Of a stretch of DNA of 64,000 bases, positions 35,601-48,062 are shown in pieces. Position 1 is the first letter of the stretch; each line of letters opens with the position of its first letter. The translations under genes and the position numbers were made by a program. The DNA comes from Melanocharis versteri (Eukaryota; Chordata; Aves; Passeriformes; Melanocharitidae), in NCBI GenBank assembly GCA_013397845.1, contig VZTG01004593.1, positions 636,150-700,149 on the forward strand. Reading direction: 5' to 3'. The notes beneath the pieces were generated by a model. The model worked only from the letters and a program-made list of their open reading frames with translations. It ran no database searches and had not been told where the DNA came from.

Positions 35601-38204
35601 TTTAAAGTATGCTAACAGTTAATTTGTATCTGAGATACTTGGTCTTGAAATGTGTTGAGGCCTGACCAATAACTCACTTTTTTTCACAAATTTTTCCAAA
35701 AATGCATGCTCTGTCTTAAATTCACCTGGTAACTGAGTATTTTTATGGTTACCAAACATACAAATATTTTGCATATTCAAAGCTTGGCCTGGCAAACTAA
35801 TAACATGTCCTTTAGGCACAGGAAAGATAAAACTCAAATTTGTTCTAAATTTCATGAAACTTGTTAAACTGTGGTTATCAGTCCTCTGGGTGCCAAGAAA
35901 GTAGTCATCTCTTCTTTGTAGGCTTTTTGCATTGAGGGTATAGGTATAAATATTATTGTGAAATCCCAACTGCAAAGCAGACAGGTGTTTTGAAACTAGG
36001 GTCTCACTCACAATATTGCGGTGAACTAAATGATATTGGATATGACTAGTTTTGAATATTTGATTTTATCTGATAAAAACTGTTTGAATGTCAAAGGTCA
36101 TACCTTCATTCAGATACAATCTTATTTTTAAGATGAAACATGTACTCCGGAATTAGGATTTATGGGAATTTTGATAATTACAGAATATATTCATACAGCA
36201 GTAATTATTACAATTTGAGGGACAAAAAATTTCAAAAGAATCTTAAAATTTATGAAAAATTCCTGAGCATGCACTAAGGTACATTAAATATGTGACACAT
36301 TAAACCACTCTGAAATGTGAATCGTGTCAGTAATGTAAACTTCTGAGAGAACTGAGCCATACTTGCCAATTAGCATCAGCACTGACAGTGGGCACCATAA
36401 TACTGGTTATCTGTGCTGCTCTCCCACTAATGTGCAAATATAGAGACGATAGATCAAGCCCTCAAACTGGTCCGTGACTTACTCTGTCAAGCCCACGTGT
36501 CAAAAATGTATAGTGAAATGATATATAGCCATATCAAGTTTTCCAAAAGCACTTCGTTTAATTAACTGAAGGAACACATTTGTCTTTACTTGCTCTTTGA
36601 TCTTACAGAGAGATAAAGTGTCATACTTGAAATCTGTAATATAAGGAGCCCTAAGCTAAACACGTGCTGAAGGGAACAGGTGCAGGCCATGTAACTTATT
36701 GGAGGAGATTCTGTCTCAGCATTCCTCAACACTTGCTGTGCTTCTGTGCTTACGCTGATCTGATCATGGTCACATGGAAAACCAGCACATTGATGCCTTC
36801 GTTTTTGTCCCCAGTCAGAAAACCATTTTAATCAGTCACCAGCACAGTCTGTGCTAATGGAAACACACTTATGGGAAAGTGCTCTAGACTTATTTTCTTC
36901 ATCATTCTGAATATCTAAACCAGATGACATTCCTGTTTTTCTGGCTAAAAAACATGAAACTAGAAATTCCTTGCTGAGGAAAATTTTTTTTTTGTTTGAT
37001 TGATTTGAATGTCATGCTACTGTTTTTCATGCAAAGAAAAAGGTTAAAATAAATAATTTGCTGTTCCTTGTTATTTTTTTTCTCTACTAAATTTTAAGGG
37101 AAATTCTTAAAAAATAAACCAATTAGATCCCAGTTCTCACTGGAATATAAACATAAGCTGCACACTTCCCAGTGAACCACCACTGGCTTTGATTTTCAGT
37201 TCTGCATACCAGGTAAAGCAGCCTCATACAGCACTCAAAAGTAGCATGGAAGTACCATGCTAACTTTAGCCCTCCTGAGGGATTAATATGAATGCCTAAT
37301 GACATTAATCCACATTGAGCTCACTTATGTTTAACGATATGCTTTCCATGCATACATATACAAATATTAATTTTGGATTGAAAGATAATCGTTCAACATG
37401 ATAACAATTAAACAGCTGTAACCTGTCTTGTGTTAAGTAATGGAGCTGCAGGCAAGCTTTATAAGCAGATGGTCTTACCCACCCATGCTTAATGTTAAAG
37501 ACTTTTAAAAAAGAGCTGTTGACAATTCTGAACAAGAAGGCATAGTTTTAATGCAAATTGGCAAATTTGCAATTTAGATTATGCTAAAACTAATTTAGTC
37601 TATAGAAAAAATTAGGCTGCATTGTAAAAGTGAGTTGTTACACAGCACATCGATATAGCAGGTTCCCCACCAACATAATTATTTACTAATTTCATTCAGC
37701 TAACAGAGTTTAATGGAAAAATAGCTGGAAAAGTATTCATATTTATGGGCTTCCTATGACAGTTACCTAATATACTCATGGTACATGACAGTTATATCAC
37801 AAAAAATAATAGACGTTCTGAAATAATATCTGTTCCAATCTCACAAAACAACTACTCAGACAGGAGAGGGTCACTGAACTCATTGCAAGCCAGGACAGAA
37901 AGGAAACAAAAACACACTTTAGTACAACTCTGCTATGAAAACTTAATTACAGAGCAAATTTTCATCCAGGCTATCACCTGGGCACCAGCTGTGCATCTGC
38001 CACCTTGTATCCCATTGAGATGCAGGTTGAGCTTCAAAAAATAATATATGGATGTTCACCTCAGACCCATGAATGTCACTTCCAGACCAAATAAACAATT
38101 GACAGGTGATTTTCCATAGCTCTGCTATGGTTGATTTAACTGTTGATTTAACCTGTTCTCATGGGGATACAGGAAATCGTAAAATATTACATTAAAACAT
38201 TTCA

Positions 38205-38482
38205 GCAGTGCCTGTTGTGACAGGACAAGGGGTAGTGGTTTTAAACTAAAAGAGGGTAGATTCAGACTAGGCTTAAGGAAGAAGTTTTGTTCAATGGGGT
38301 GGTGAAACACTGGAACAAGTTGCCCAGAGAGGTGGTGAATGTCCTAGAAACATTCAAGACCAGGCTGGATGAGGCTCTGAGCAACCAAATCTAGTTGAAG
38401 ATGTTGCTGTTTACTGCAGGGGGGGTTGACTTCTAAAGGTCCCTTCCAATCCGAACTATTCTATGATCCCATGATTTTATGA
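38205..38482 (+). repeat. CR1 LINE 3' fragment, antisense to TENM3
   Basis: The last ~280 bp of a CR1 element: 'GACAAGGGGTAGTGGTTTTA', 'GAAGAAGTTTTGTTCAATGG', 'TGGATGAGGCTCTGAGCAAC' and a 3' end 'AAGGTCCCTTCCAATCC' followed by the octamer-like 'ATTCTATGATCCCATGATT' tail. It is well preserved. Confidence 0.93.
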
Positions 38483-41400
38483 CAACAGTCCCCCGGAGGA
38501 AAAAGACAGTAAGCAACTCAGGTGCCTTAAATTGTTTAGTATTTGAAACACACATTGCCCACATTTAGTTCAAACCTCTAAGATGCTAAACAATAGCACC
38601 ACGTTCTGAGTTTTGCTAATTCCTATTAGATTCATTCATCAAAATTTTGAGCATGTACTTATCTGCTGAACATCTTTGATATAAATATGTGGAAGTATGC
38701 ATTCAGAGCAAAGGCAGTGGCTCACAAGTGTGGCTGACATCAGGTTTGGTACCGAAGTTGCACTACCCTGTGCCAAAGACCCATAATGGAACAGTGGATA
38801 TCAGTAATACACATCAGGTTTACTGCACTAGTCTGAACAATCTTGCCCACCTTACTGTACACATTGCTTCAACCAAATAGACCTCTCCCCCTCCCCACTT
38901 TATTTAGTCTACTCTGTTCTCTATCATAAATCAAATTATATAAAATATATATGTATATTATTTCTCCAATCCAGTCTTGTCTGGATCTTCAGCCTTTGGA
39001 AACCCTGATGTTTAACCCAGATAAGCAGATGTCTAAATTTTTTTCTGAACAAAAAAAAGCAAACCTTTGCGATCACCTATAATTTTTCTCCCCAACATCC
39101 TGAAGTATTGAAATTAAAAAAAAAACAACAACAATGAAATAGGTATCTGGCAGTTTAGAGTAATTAGAATTTCCTCTGACTAAATTCCATTTAAATATTT
39201 TGAAGTATATGTAAAAATCAGCATAACTCAAGAAGCAATCTAGTATTTAAATGATATTAGAGAGAAATAAAACTAAGGACTACCTTGCTTTAATTAAGGA
39301 GACAGGTTTGTTTTTTTCCTTCATTCTCCATTTTAACATATGACAACTTACAATACAAACAGTGGGCTAACTGAAAATGAGACTGGACAGATAGTTAGCA
39401 TTTAAAAATACGTAAAAATTATTAGATGAGGTGCAAAACAGTCATTACCATTTTGAATGGCATTCATGCTTCACAAAAATACCACTCTTTGATCAAATGA
39501 GTTATGGATTCAGATGATTCACTATATATTCCAGTTAGTGTCTCCGTGAGTAACGCATACACATCTGCCCCATTTTGTACATCCAGCCAGAGATCTGGAG
39601 GGCTACTCCTTTCCCAAAAAGTGAGTAAAGTGAATTGCCCTTAAGATTTACAGTTTCTTTGGAATATTCCTTTCCCAAAGAAGCTGTTAATTTTGGCTGT
39701 TGCACTTCATATGGCTTCCAGCTAATAGCTGCCACAAAGAAACACATTTTCATTTCTAAAATACTTCACAGTACTGCAGCTAAATGGTTAACGACTTTTA
39801 GAAATAAGGGTGCAATTGTTTATTTTTAGACATATAAAGGGAGATTGAGTAGGAGTCTTTCATACACATAATACAAATTATGCAAATATTCTGCTACTAA
39901 GTAGAGAGTTGTAACTAGCATAAAATGCCTGGGTTACAAATGGAGGGTGACAATAAAAAACTGGTTTGCATAGAGAAACATTATGAAGTCCCTTGTGTTT
40001 TGAAATTTATTGCTCAGAAAGAGCTACTACCTACTTTAGGGTAGATGAGAGAAAAGCGAATTGACTCTTCATCTGCCAAGCTAAGGAGGCTGCAATTTTT
40101 CCCCCACTAAGTTGAAATACTGTTGGAAATGAGCAATAAAACGACCTGGCTTCTCTGTAACATGGGGCTCCTGAAGAAAACAGCTCTAAAAAAATAAATG
40201 TAACAGCAGGCTAAAGCCTGTACCTCGTTACTTGCCTTGGAGGCTGTAAGGGCAATATAAACAAATCAAACTATCTTTACAGCAGCAGCCACAAAGTAAA
40301 CACCCATTTAAAGAATAAACAGGTGGGAAGACAGACCTGCTTGCCCAGTGCTGATGAAAAACTTGTTTGTGCTTAATATGTTGGAAAAATTGTTCAAAAG
40401 CAGTTCATCCGTGTATAACTACAACCCTTGAAATGCTGCCAAGGTCAGCGAGACCAACAGCAGAGTGATCTGCTGAGTAATTGCTCGTTGGCAAGTTAAA
40501 GCAGTCAAGGGAAAGGCTTTATCCTACTCCTAAATATTTACTTTCTTTTAGTGTTCAGAAAGCAGTCCTCTCCCCACCTCTCCACTCTCTTTGTCAGCAT
40601 GTTTTCTGGAAGCTCCTCAAAAACGTTAACCCTATAGATTCTCCCTGCGGTTCTGCAGATGCATCTTGATTACAGCTCCCTCATATGTTTGACCAATTTC
40701 ATTAGTAAATAACAAAAACCCGAAACCAATCAACCAACCAACCGAATTTAAAAAATCAATTGTGATGGCTGTAAAAAATAATTCTCAAGTCAATCTTATT
40801 ACTTTCACACCTGACTCCATTCTAAAAAAAGAAAACCTTGCCTCATCTTCCTGGTGCAGTGATGTGGTATTAATTAATACAGCTGTAACAGGCCCTCATT
40901 TTCCCTGCCCTCAAAGCTCTTACCGCTGCTTCTTGCAACCACCAAGTACAGCACCACCACCTGCCTCTCAGCCAGGGCTGTAAAATACCCGGGAACACAG
41001 CTTGGGTTTTGCTATTTTCTAGATACTCAAGTCCCAGTTACGGCTTACTTGTGCTAATGCATTCAGAACTAGAGCCCTTCCAAAACTTCCAAGACAGTTA
41101 AAATTCTCCAGCCTCTTTTTAGCTTGTGGCAAAAGTAAATCATGCTGCATTCCCATCCATCAGCTCCACTGCAGCTAGACTTACTGTCCTATCCTGTTGC
41201 TTCAGCTACATCACCTCTTTTAACCATCTCTCCTCCATCTATCCAAACACAGAACTATGGGGTTTTTTTACTTATTGGACTTCTTTTTGAATATTCAGAT
41301 TATCCATGATTTCTTCATCACTCAGTGTCATGCTTGCCTTTGTCTGACCTGTGGCTACCTCTTTTGTTGCCAATTCAACCTACCTCAAAGTGCTTAGCCA

Positions 41401-42424
41401 TGATGCTTCTTATACTGGGAGATGTGCCCCATAAATACTTCAGTCATGTGGTTACTCCTGTCACAGCCTTTAATGAGCTTCAGGCAATGCTCCCTACTCA
41501 CCAAAGTACAAACTGGTCATCTCTTACACATAGACCATTGCCAGCTCCTTTCCCCGGGCTTCCTTCCTGTTGTCATGCACAAGTTTCTCTGTGTGGTTAT
41601 GCTGAGATAAAAATTGCTTGGATAGAACTCTACTCCACCATTACAGACGTGCAGCATCTTTCACAAAGGGCAGTTAGCGTGGAAGGGAATTTCTTAGCAC
41701 TACAGCTCCACTTTTTCTTAGTCCTCCTATTTACATGCATAATTTCTCATGCTAGCTCACTGTCAAAGCCTGTGCAGTGGAGAAGGATATCCTGCTCCAT
41801 ATGGACTGTATGTAACAGGGTAACAAAAGCTCCATTGATAAATGTATAGTAACTTCCAAAGGTTTTCAGGCACTAGAACTACCTGGGTTACAGAAACACA
41901 GTAGCTGTAATAAGGATGGCTTCTTCTCAATCAGCTATATTAAACTGCTGTTACGTTATTAACACGTAAGAAATTTGATAGTGTTCTAAAAAAGAACATT
42001 ATGTTGACAAGAAGATAATTTCGGGCAGTTAGATCACATTTATTACATGGTGGAAGTGACATTTTTATGGAGGCAAGTCACTTTTTAGAGCTTCTTCTCC
42101 TTAAAAGAGGAAAAAAGAAAGAAAAACAATAGGAAGCTTCATTGCCAAAAGACATAAAGCTATCACATAAAAATAGAAAAGCACAAATCAAATAGTATAT
42201 TTACCGTTCAAAATAAAAGTAACCTCCCCCTCAGTGAAAGGCAGTTAAAGGGAAAAGATTGAAAAGGAAATTCTTCTACCTTTTTTTCATGGCAAACTAG
42301 GTGTGAAGAACAGATGAGCCATTATATAACCATTGCCTTTCTTAAAATATCAACTCTTTTCCACAGACTGACACATGCAAATATTCTGTTTGAAGAAACA
42401 TCCTTCAAAGCAACACACTTCTTA

Positions 42425-42715
42425 TTCAGACGCGGCCAGCGGCGCCGGCTGTTTGAATTTCGCAGCGAGGACAGGGTAAAGCAGAGGCAGCCTACCAATG
42501 GTACAGTGCTCTCCGTTCCATCCCTGGCTACATTCGCACTTGCCGTCCTTACAGGTGCCGTGCTCGGCGCAGCGGGGGTGGCAGGCCCGCTGGCTGCAGG
42601 CTGCGCCCGTCCAGCCCTCCTCGCAGCGACACGTGCCGCCCATGCACACGCCGTGCGTGCCACAGTCCGCCGAGCAGATTTCTGCAGAGACACGGAGCCG
42701 GGAAGCACAGGGGAG
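42425..42715. other. Internal CpG-dense island over the EGF6-7 exon
   Basis: By eye there are close to 29 CpG dinucleotides in about 290 bp, in a locus otherwise nearly free of CpG. It covers the exon and extends on the donor side into a GCGGCCAGCGGCGCCGGC stretch of intron. There is no sign of a transcription start with an open frame. Confidence 0.7.
42496..42681 (-). CDS. TENM3: Teneurin-3 exon: EGF repeats 6 and 7 (CpG-dense)
   Basis: A phase 1-1 exon of 186 nt. EGF6 (ICSADCGTHGVC to AAC) and EGF7 (ACHPRCAEHGTC to EHC) each have six cysteines. The exon ends CTI plus one base. Base composition is unlike every other exon here: it is strongly GC-rich, and CpG dinucleotides are dense through the exon and its flanks, while the protein sequence is ordinary. 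The acceptor is CGTGTCTCTGCAG and the donor GTAGGC, slightly weaker than its neighbours. What follows in the mRNA is variable: two microexons or EGF8 directly, all phase 1. Confidence 0.95.
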
Positions 42716-45597
42716 ACAGAGGGCGTACATTAGCTGGAAGCGCTACATCTTAATTCAACATGTGAAGAATAAGAAAGGCAAAATCTGTGAAAGTTAAATC
42801 AAAGGAATTTACTGTGAAAGACATTTTCATGTGAGATTCAACAGAATAGAGAGCACAGAGTTTTATCTCTTTGCTAATGCTCTTTTAGTTAACCGGCAGA
42901 CTTTAGTGATGTTTAAGTGCCCACAGCTCTTCTGCTAGCTCACAGTAATTTTCAAGCTTTTTCTTTTTTGTGGTCACTTATGTCTTAAGAGTAACCTTTT
43001 GTATCCTGGATTATATGGCAGTCAGACCTACCAGAAGTTACACTGTACTCACAGTGATGAAATGTAACATACACCTAGATCATTGTCTGCTGTGAGTGAA
43101 AATCTAATATGATGAAGTTCAAATTAGCAAGGCTTCCCCTCCATACTCCTCTCCCTGCTTTCTTTCAAAGTTAAAATGTGCCATTTCTGACACATTTTTC
43201 ATTATAAAGGATCAGCCTTAGTGAGACAAATTAGCACTATGCTGACACACTGACACACCTGTAAAGTATAAAAGATCATTTTACTCTTTTACTTCCAGTA
43301 AATTTGTATCACTGACAGCTATGAACAGTCTGGTTTCAATAATACTTTGTTAAAAAAATAAATCAACATACAGCAATTTAACTTGTCATTTACATATAGT
43401 AACAGGATCTTGCATCTGATAGAATAATTGAAAAATATGTTAACAGCCAAAGGTAGTCAGAGGCCAAACAACGCATATTAAGTCTCAGCTAATACAAGAT
43501 GACAATTTACACTGCCAGATTTTGCATTTACAGTTTTGGTTCATTTAGTCAGACTCTAGCAAACTTTACTTCTGTTAAGCAGAAAACAGAAAAACAAAGA
43601 GATACAATACAGCCTGAGGGACTTGTTTAGTTCCTTGACATACAGCTGGCTGTAGCCATGTATGGTTCACAGAAATGCTATATTTAGGTTTTTTTTCTTG
43701 TAAAAAACAGCAAGTAGTTCAGTAATAAAAGATCAAAATTACTTTTAACAGCAAAAGAAACTTGCATTCAGTGCAAGAAAGGTTTCCAGTTTCCTGATCA
43801 ACAGTGTTTTTCTTCCCTGCTGTCTCAAAGTGCTGTGGAACATTAAACACAGTATCAAGGAGCTGTGACATTTCTCGTAAGAAACAGCCCAAAACCTTTA
43901 TGGAGAAAGACAGCTGTAATTTCCCCCTCCCTTCCCCCCCACCAACTATATAGCATTTTATATCTACTTTGAATTAAATTTTTGATTAAAAGATGCAAGA
44001 TGGTTTGATTAACTTCAGAGTCACAAAACGTCACCGCAGCTCTGAGAAAGAAAGGTTTATTTCTCTTCAATCTAATCAATTTTTCATTAGGGTGAAGGTG
44101 TTTATCAGCTTTTAGCACACTAGCTTTGAGCAAGGTGCGTCAATCTTTGTAATGAATTTATTAATTAGAGTTAATTTAATTGAAGTGGAATTGAAGGGCT
44201 AATTAACGGACAAACTGCTGATGAAGATAGAGGAAAGCTCTGCTGATTTCAAACCTATAAAACCCTCTGATGGAAATAACTCATTCTTTTCTTCATCTAC
44301 CAGCTTAACAACATGTTTATGGGTAAGATTTACTTTTTTAGTGTACTCCTCTGAAGGTCATTTTGCACAGCTTCAGCAAATAATCTGTGCATGTTTTTAC
44401 AAAGCTCTTTTGTGAGTCTGACACACTTGAGATATTTGAGATCAGAAACATTTTATGTTATTTTAATGACAAATCATTCCATGAAACATAAGTAAAAGAT
44501 GCAGCATAACTGGTGATCAAAAAACATGTAGAGGATAATGTGTCCGTAAATAGGGGATCCATGTTTTGCCTGAGAACTAGACAGGGTCTAACACAAATAG
44601 CCATTTTTAGTGCTAGAAATGGTCAGAAAAGGATTTTTTCTTCTAAAAAAATTCACAGAAGACAACATTTTCTTCTCTTTGTCACTTTTTCTTGCATGTT
44701 TGGAATTCTATCACTCTCATATGCATAAACCATTATGAAGTATCACAGATCCTGGTCAGGAAGTACATTTGTTTTAAAAAGATGGTTCCTCATGAAAAAG
44801 TTATATTTATTCATAAGCTGGCATAAACCCAGCTAGCCCATGTGTTCAGTTTTCATTAACAAAACGTCTGAGTTCTTAGATGAACTGGTTTAGACAAATA
44901 CATGTCTCACAGATAGACATGATTTCTTTTTTGATATGTGGCTACCAAACAAGATTCTAAAAACACATATTTGTCAAAAAGCTGCTGTCTTACTTTATAA
45001 ATATTTAGATTGTGCTCTCTGTGCTAGTACCTCTAGTTTTTTCCTTTTGTTTCTAAGCTCAGACTAGTTTTAATAAGCTTAGCTCCATATTTCAAGAAAT
45101 TCCTCTGCTTCTTCACTCCTACCAACTCCTTCATCCCTGGCAGCCTGCACCCTGCCTCGAAAGCTGTTTAAGATTCATTCTTGCATTTCCTTTGCCTTCA
45201 AACTTGAATGTTATCTGTTTTTCAGGAAAATTATCTCCAATTAACTGGAGAGATTCTTAAAATGTGAACGTCCCTGGTTTCACTAGTGTAGTTTTAAGTT
45301 TCTAAATAGTTGTACTAGGAAATATGCACATATGCAAAGAACATTCTAAACTTGCTTGTGAAATACCTGAAGTTACCAGATGAAGGCAGCTAAAAGGTAC
45401 AAACAAATATATTGATTTTCAAATCCTTCAAACTCATCAATTATTTTGAACCTTTGAATCAATTTACAGTTCATGCTGAAGTCAACTCAAAGACATCAAT
45501 CAGCTCAGCAGGTCCGGTCCTAACACAATAATGTCATTAAAATGCTGCTATTCAAGACATCAACATTTTATAAAATGCCAGTGCTTTTAACTCTTAC
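42682..45597 (-). other. TENM3: Intron, 2.9 kb, with a candidate conserved element
   Basis: AT-rich intron. The part around 43981-44260 contains several TAATTA homeodomain cores and unusually even, low-repeat sequence, which may be a regulatory element. Otherwise nothing is recognised. Confidence 0.8.
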
Positions 45598-45798
45598 CAT
45601 TGGAGCAATCTGGACCTGTCCAGTTGGGGTCACAGGTGCAGCTACCACTCTCTTGAAGGTAGGTGCCATGACCAGAGCACTGGTCAGAGCACATTGTCTT
45701 CAGGATTTCACAGTTGTTGCCACCCCAGCCCGGGTTGCAGTGGCACTCGCCGTGGATGCACACACCATGGCTGGAGCAGGCTGGGTCCAAGCAATCCG
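45598..45798 (-). CDS. TENM3: Teneurin-3 exon: EGF repeats 4 and 5
   Basis: A phase 1-1 exon of 201 nt. EGF4 (DCLDPACSSHGVC to NNC) has six cysteines. EGF5 (MCSDQCSGHGTYLQESGSC to PDC) has five, with Tyr at the third Cys position. This is the second odd-cysteine repeat typical of teneurins and the partner of EGF2 in dimer disulfides. An N-glycosylation sequon NWT sits between the last two cysteines of EGF5. The acceptor is CCCCTGCAG and the donor GTAAGA. An apparent upstream extension of the frame is intron. Confidence 0.95.
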
Positions 45799-47087
45799 CT
45801 GCAGGGGCATGAGAAAGATCAGCTTAAACCTGTCAATCCTAACAACAGTAATCAACCCATAGGTGCTAACGGCACTTTTGGGTTTAATTCACATTTCAAG
45901 ACCTTATGAAATAGGCAGCATTGCATTCATCTTGAAAGTAAACATTAGTAGGCTGAAGCTGAGTTCACCTTTCTTTCATTGCAACGAATGAGGAAAAGAC
46001 AGAGTGGACTAAGATCTCTTTGTGCCAGCCTCCCTTCTCTGGCTACAAGGTAAATCACTCTTTGTCGTCACTTTCTGAACAGCCGCAATTTTCCTTGCAA
46101 GAACACCTCCCTTTCATGTCACTTTCTGATCCTGTGAAATTTCTGCATGCACATAACTGACATCAAGACAATGCAGAATCTTTCAAGGTTTGCTCATTTT
46201 TCTGAATTACAGCAAGACTGGCTTTGGGTTTTGGGCAACTGATCTTGACTCTGTCTAATCATAGTGTAACAAGTGTTGGATTCTCTGCAGCATTATTCCC
46301 TGGTATAACTGACCCAATTGCTACGTAGTTTTTACAGCTATATAGGACCCCCAAATTGTTTCAGAAATGAATGAGTTGCATACTGTCTATCTGTCTTAAT
46401 TCACTTGTGCTTTAGATGATGAGATTTAATTTAGCAATTTGACTCAATAAAATGTTACACTTGCAGGGTCAATGGTCTGAAAATTTAATTCCAGAGACTT
46501 AATTGCATTACTTTGTATGTGGAGATCAATAAAATCAATCTGATTGAGGAAGAAAATAGCAGATTTTACTCCCTAAAAAAATAGAATGGAAAATGAACCG
46601 CATTTTGCAGCACACAAGAATGAATCTTATTATGCATGTCTCTGGAATACAAGAATGATGCATCATTTTCCCCTCCGATGCATTCGAATCAGCACTTTTC
46701 ACAATCTGGCCAGTGGAAAAGACTATTAAATGCAATAAATTAATGATTACTCTATACTGGGAAAATTCGGTAAGAATTCCTACATGTGTGTTTTATATGC
46801 TTTCTTCTTAGCTGACTTCAGCCAGACAAAACCCAAATATACTGCAAGCAAAAAGTTACTTTGGATTTTCCCACTGCTTACTTAAGAATAAACAGAGTAC
46901 AATAATTCTGTAGAATTCAGTGATACGAGTGATTCCAAAACTTGATTTGTAGTATTGTAAAACATTTTTTGAAGAAACAGGGTTAGTGCATAAGATCTAA
47001 ATCTAGAAAATATTTATAGAGCTGGATGTGCCAGCTGTAAACCTGACCAACAACAGCTGGTGCTGGCATAAATATTTACTCATTTAC
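45799..47087 (-). other. TENM3: Intron, 1.3 kb
   Basis: AT-rich unique sequence between the EGF2-3 and EGF4-5 exons. No repeat or other feature is recognised. Confidence 0.85.
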
Positions 47088-47282
47088 CTTCTTCACAGTT
47101 TTCTCCTTTGTACCCAGAGTTGCAGGCACAAGAGCCCATGATGCAAATGCCCCGTCCCCCACACTGGGGATCGATGCACTGACTCGTAGGCACGTCACAC
47201 TCGGTGCCCTTCCAGCCACTGTAACACAGGCAGCGTCCTTTGGAGTACTGCCCATTGCCACTGCACAGCACTGGGCAGGCTG
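47088..47282 (-). CDS. TENM3: Teneurin-3 exon: EGF repeats 2 and 3
   Basis: A phase 1-1 exon of 195 nt. The first repeat (ACPVLCSGNGQYSKGRC to TEC) has only five cysteines: the third position is Tyr in GNGQYSKG. In teneurins this leaves an unpaired Cys in EGF2 that makes an intermolecular disulfide, giving covalent dimers. The second repeat (QCIDPQCGGRGIC to ENC) has all six cysteines. The exon ends NCEE plus one base at donor GTAAAT. The start at 47282 is set by phase: the split codon gives Ala and reads SR-A-ACPVL across the junction, as expected for the family. Confidence 0.95.
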
Positions 47283-47426
47283 CTGTGAAACAGAACACGC
47301 ACAACCATCAAAATAAAGATCTCCACCAAAGGTTCATAAAGAAGAACATCTAAGATGTTGCTTTTCTGATGTATTTGTCTTCATGCTCACTAAAACTGAC
47401 TTGAGAAAAGCACCAGGTTGATTTAC
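47283..47426 (-). other. TENM3: Intron, 144 bp (shortest in the window)
   Basis: Donor GTAAAT and acceptor TGTTTCACAG. It has no other visible feature. Confidence 0.9.
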
Positions 47427-47528
47427 CTCTTGAACAATCGGGGCCCAGAAACCCAGGAAAACAATGGCAGGATCCAGAAACACATTCACCGTTACCATGG
47501 CAATTTCGGGGGCATTCCACCACAGACT
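47427..47528 (-). CDS. TENM3: Teneurin-3 exon: EGF repeat 1
   Basis: A phase 1-1 exon of 102 nt encoding ESVVECPRNCHGNGECVSG and the rest of one EGF-like repeat, ending DCSR. All six cysteines are present in the usual C-x3-C-x5-C-x4-C-x1-C-x8-C spacing, so this repeat should form three disulfides. The acceptor shows AG followed directly by AG. Only the first choice (exon start at 47528) makes the codon Glu and keeps the downstream frame. The donor is GTAAAT. Only 144 bp separate it from the next EGF exon. Confidence 0.95.
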
Positions 47529-48062
47529 CTAAAAGGATAAAGAGAAGGATAATTCACAGGTGCCCACTGCATGAAGCACCTATCATTTGAACCACTAGTA
47601 ACTGACAGCGTGTTCTCACTCTGAGAAGTGTTTACATCTGTTTTGTTTGAAGAGCATGAATAGCTGTGATTTTCTACTGCTGATGCCCCCAGTATCTTAG
47701 AACATTATATTCCAACAAAAAGGCTAAAATTATAAGGGTAAAACTATATGAGCTCCATACTTAAAATCTAGCCCTGTGCCATTTAATAAATACTTCAAAA
47801 CAGCGTCCTCCTGTCAAGCACTGTTTCACTAGAAGGTACATCCCTCATGCCTTAGACTAAGAAATTAAAACACTTATGCCTTAGATCAAGAAGTTAAAAT
47901 ATATACTCTGTGTTTTATTCTGAGTAGTCAATGAAGCACTATAAATGGAAAACCTGCAAAAAAAAAAAAGTCAGATATTTACCAATGAAAACCTATCTAT
48001 GTATTCCTAAAAAACCTGACCCGAAGCTAGTGTTTGGTAAGAGCTTTAAAGATTATGCTTAC
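47529..48062 (-). other. TENM3: Intron, 534 bp, with a 29-bp tandem duplication
   Basis: A short intron between the membrane-proximal exon and EGF1. The only structure seen is two adjacent imperfect 29-bp copies at about 47847-47904. Confidence 0.85.
47847..47904. repeat. Imperfect tandem duplication, 2 x 29 bp
   Basis: Two adjacent copies start ATGCCTTAGA and share an AAG-AA-TTAAAA core. They differ at about six positions. The duplication lies inside a 534-bp intron and shows no coding or splice function. Confidence 0.75.

Larger units (their letters stand above)
29210..42495 (-). other. TENM3: Intron, 13.3 kb (longest in the window)
   Basis: It separates EGF7 from the first alternative microexon. 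It contains a CR1 LINE fragment (38205-38482), an A/C-only tract (30984-31078) and a purine-rich tract (32572-32670). The rest is AT-rich unique sequence. I looked for more linker microexons with phase 1 borders and saw none, but exons this short are easily missed by eye. Confidence 0.8.

Noticed and set aside
38935..38965. AT-rich TATATA stretch as a promoter
   Set aside because: There is no initiator, CpG context or first exon nearby. Such runs are common in this AT-rich intron.
41325..41849. 174-codon plus-strand open frame
   Set aside because: It lies in intron with no recognised domain, no promoter or splice context, and composition like the surroundings. It is most likely chance.
47521..47530. 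Second AG at the EGF1 exon acceptor as an alternative start
   Set aside because: Using it removes two bases and breaks the frame with the preceding exon.
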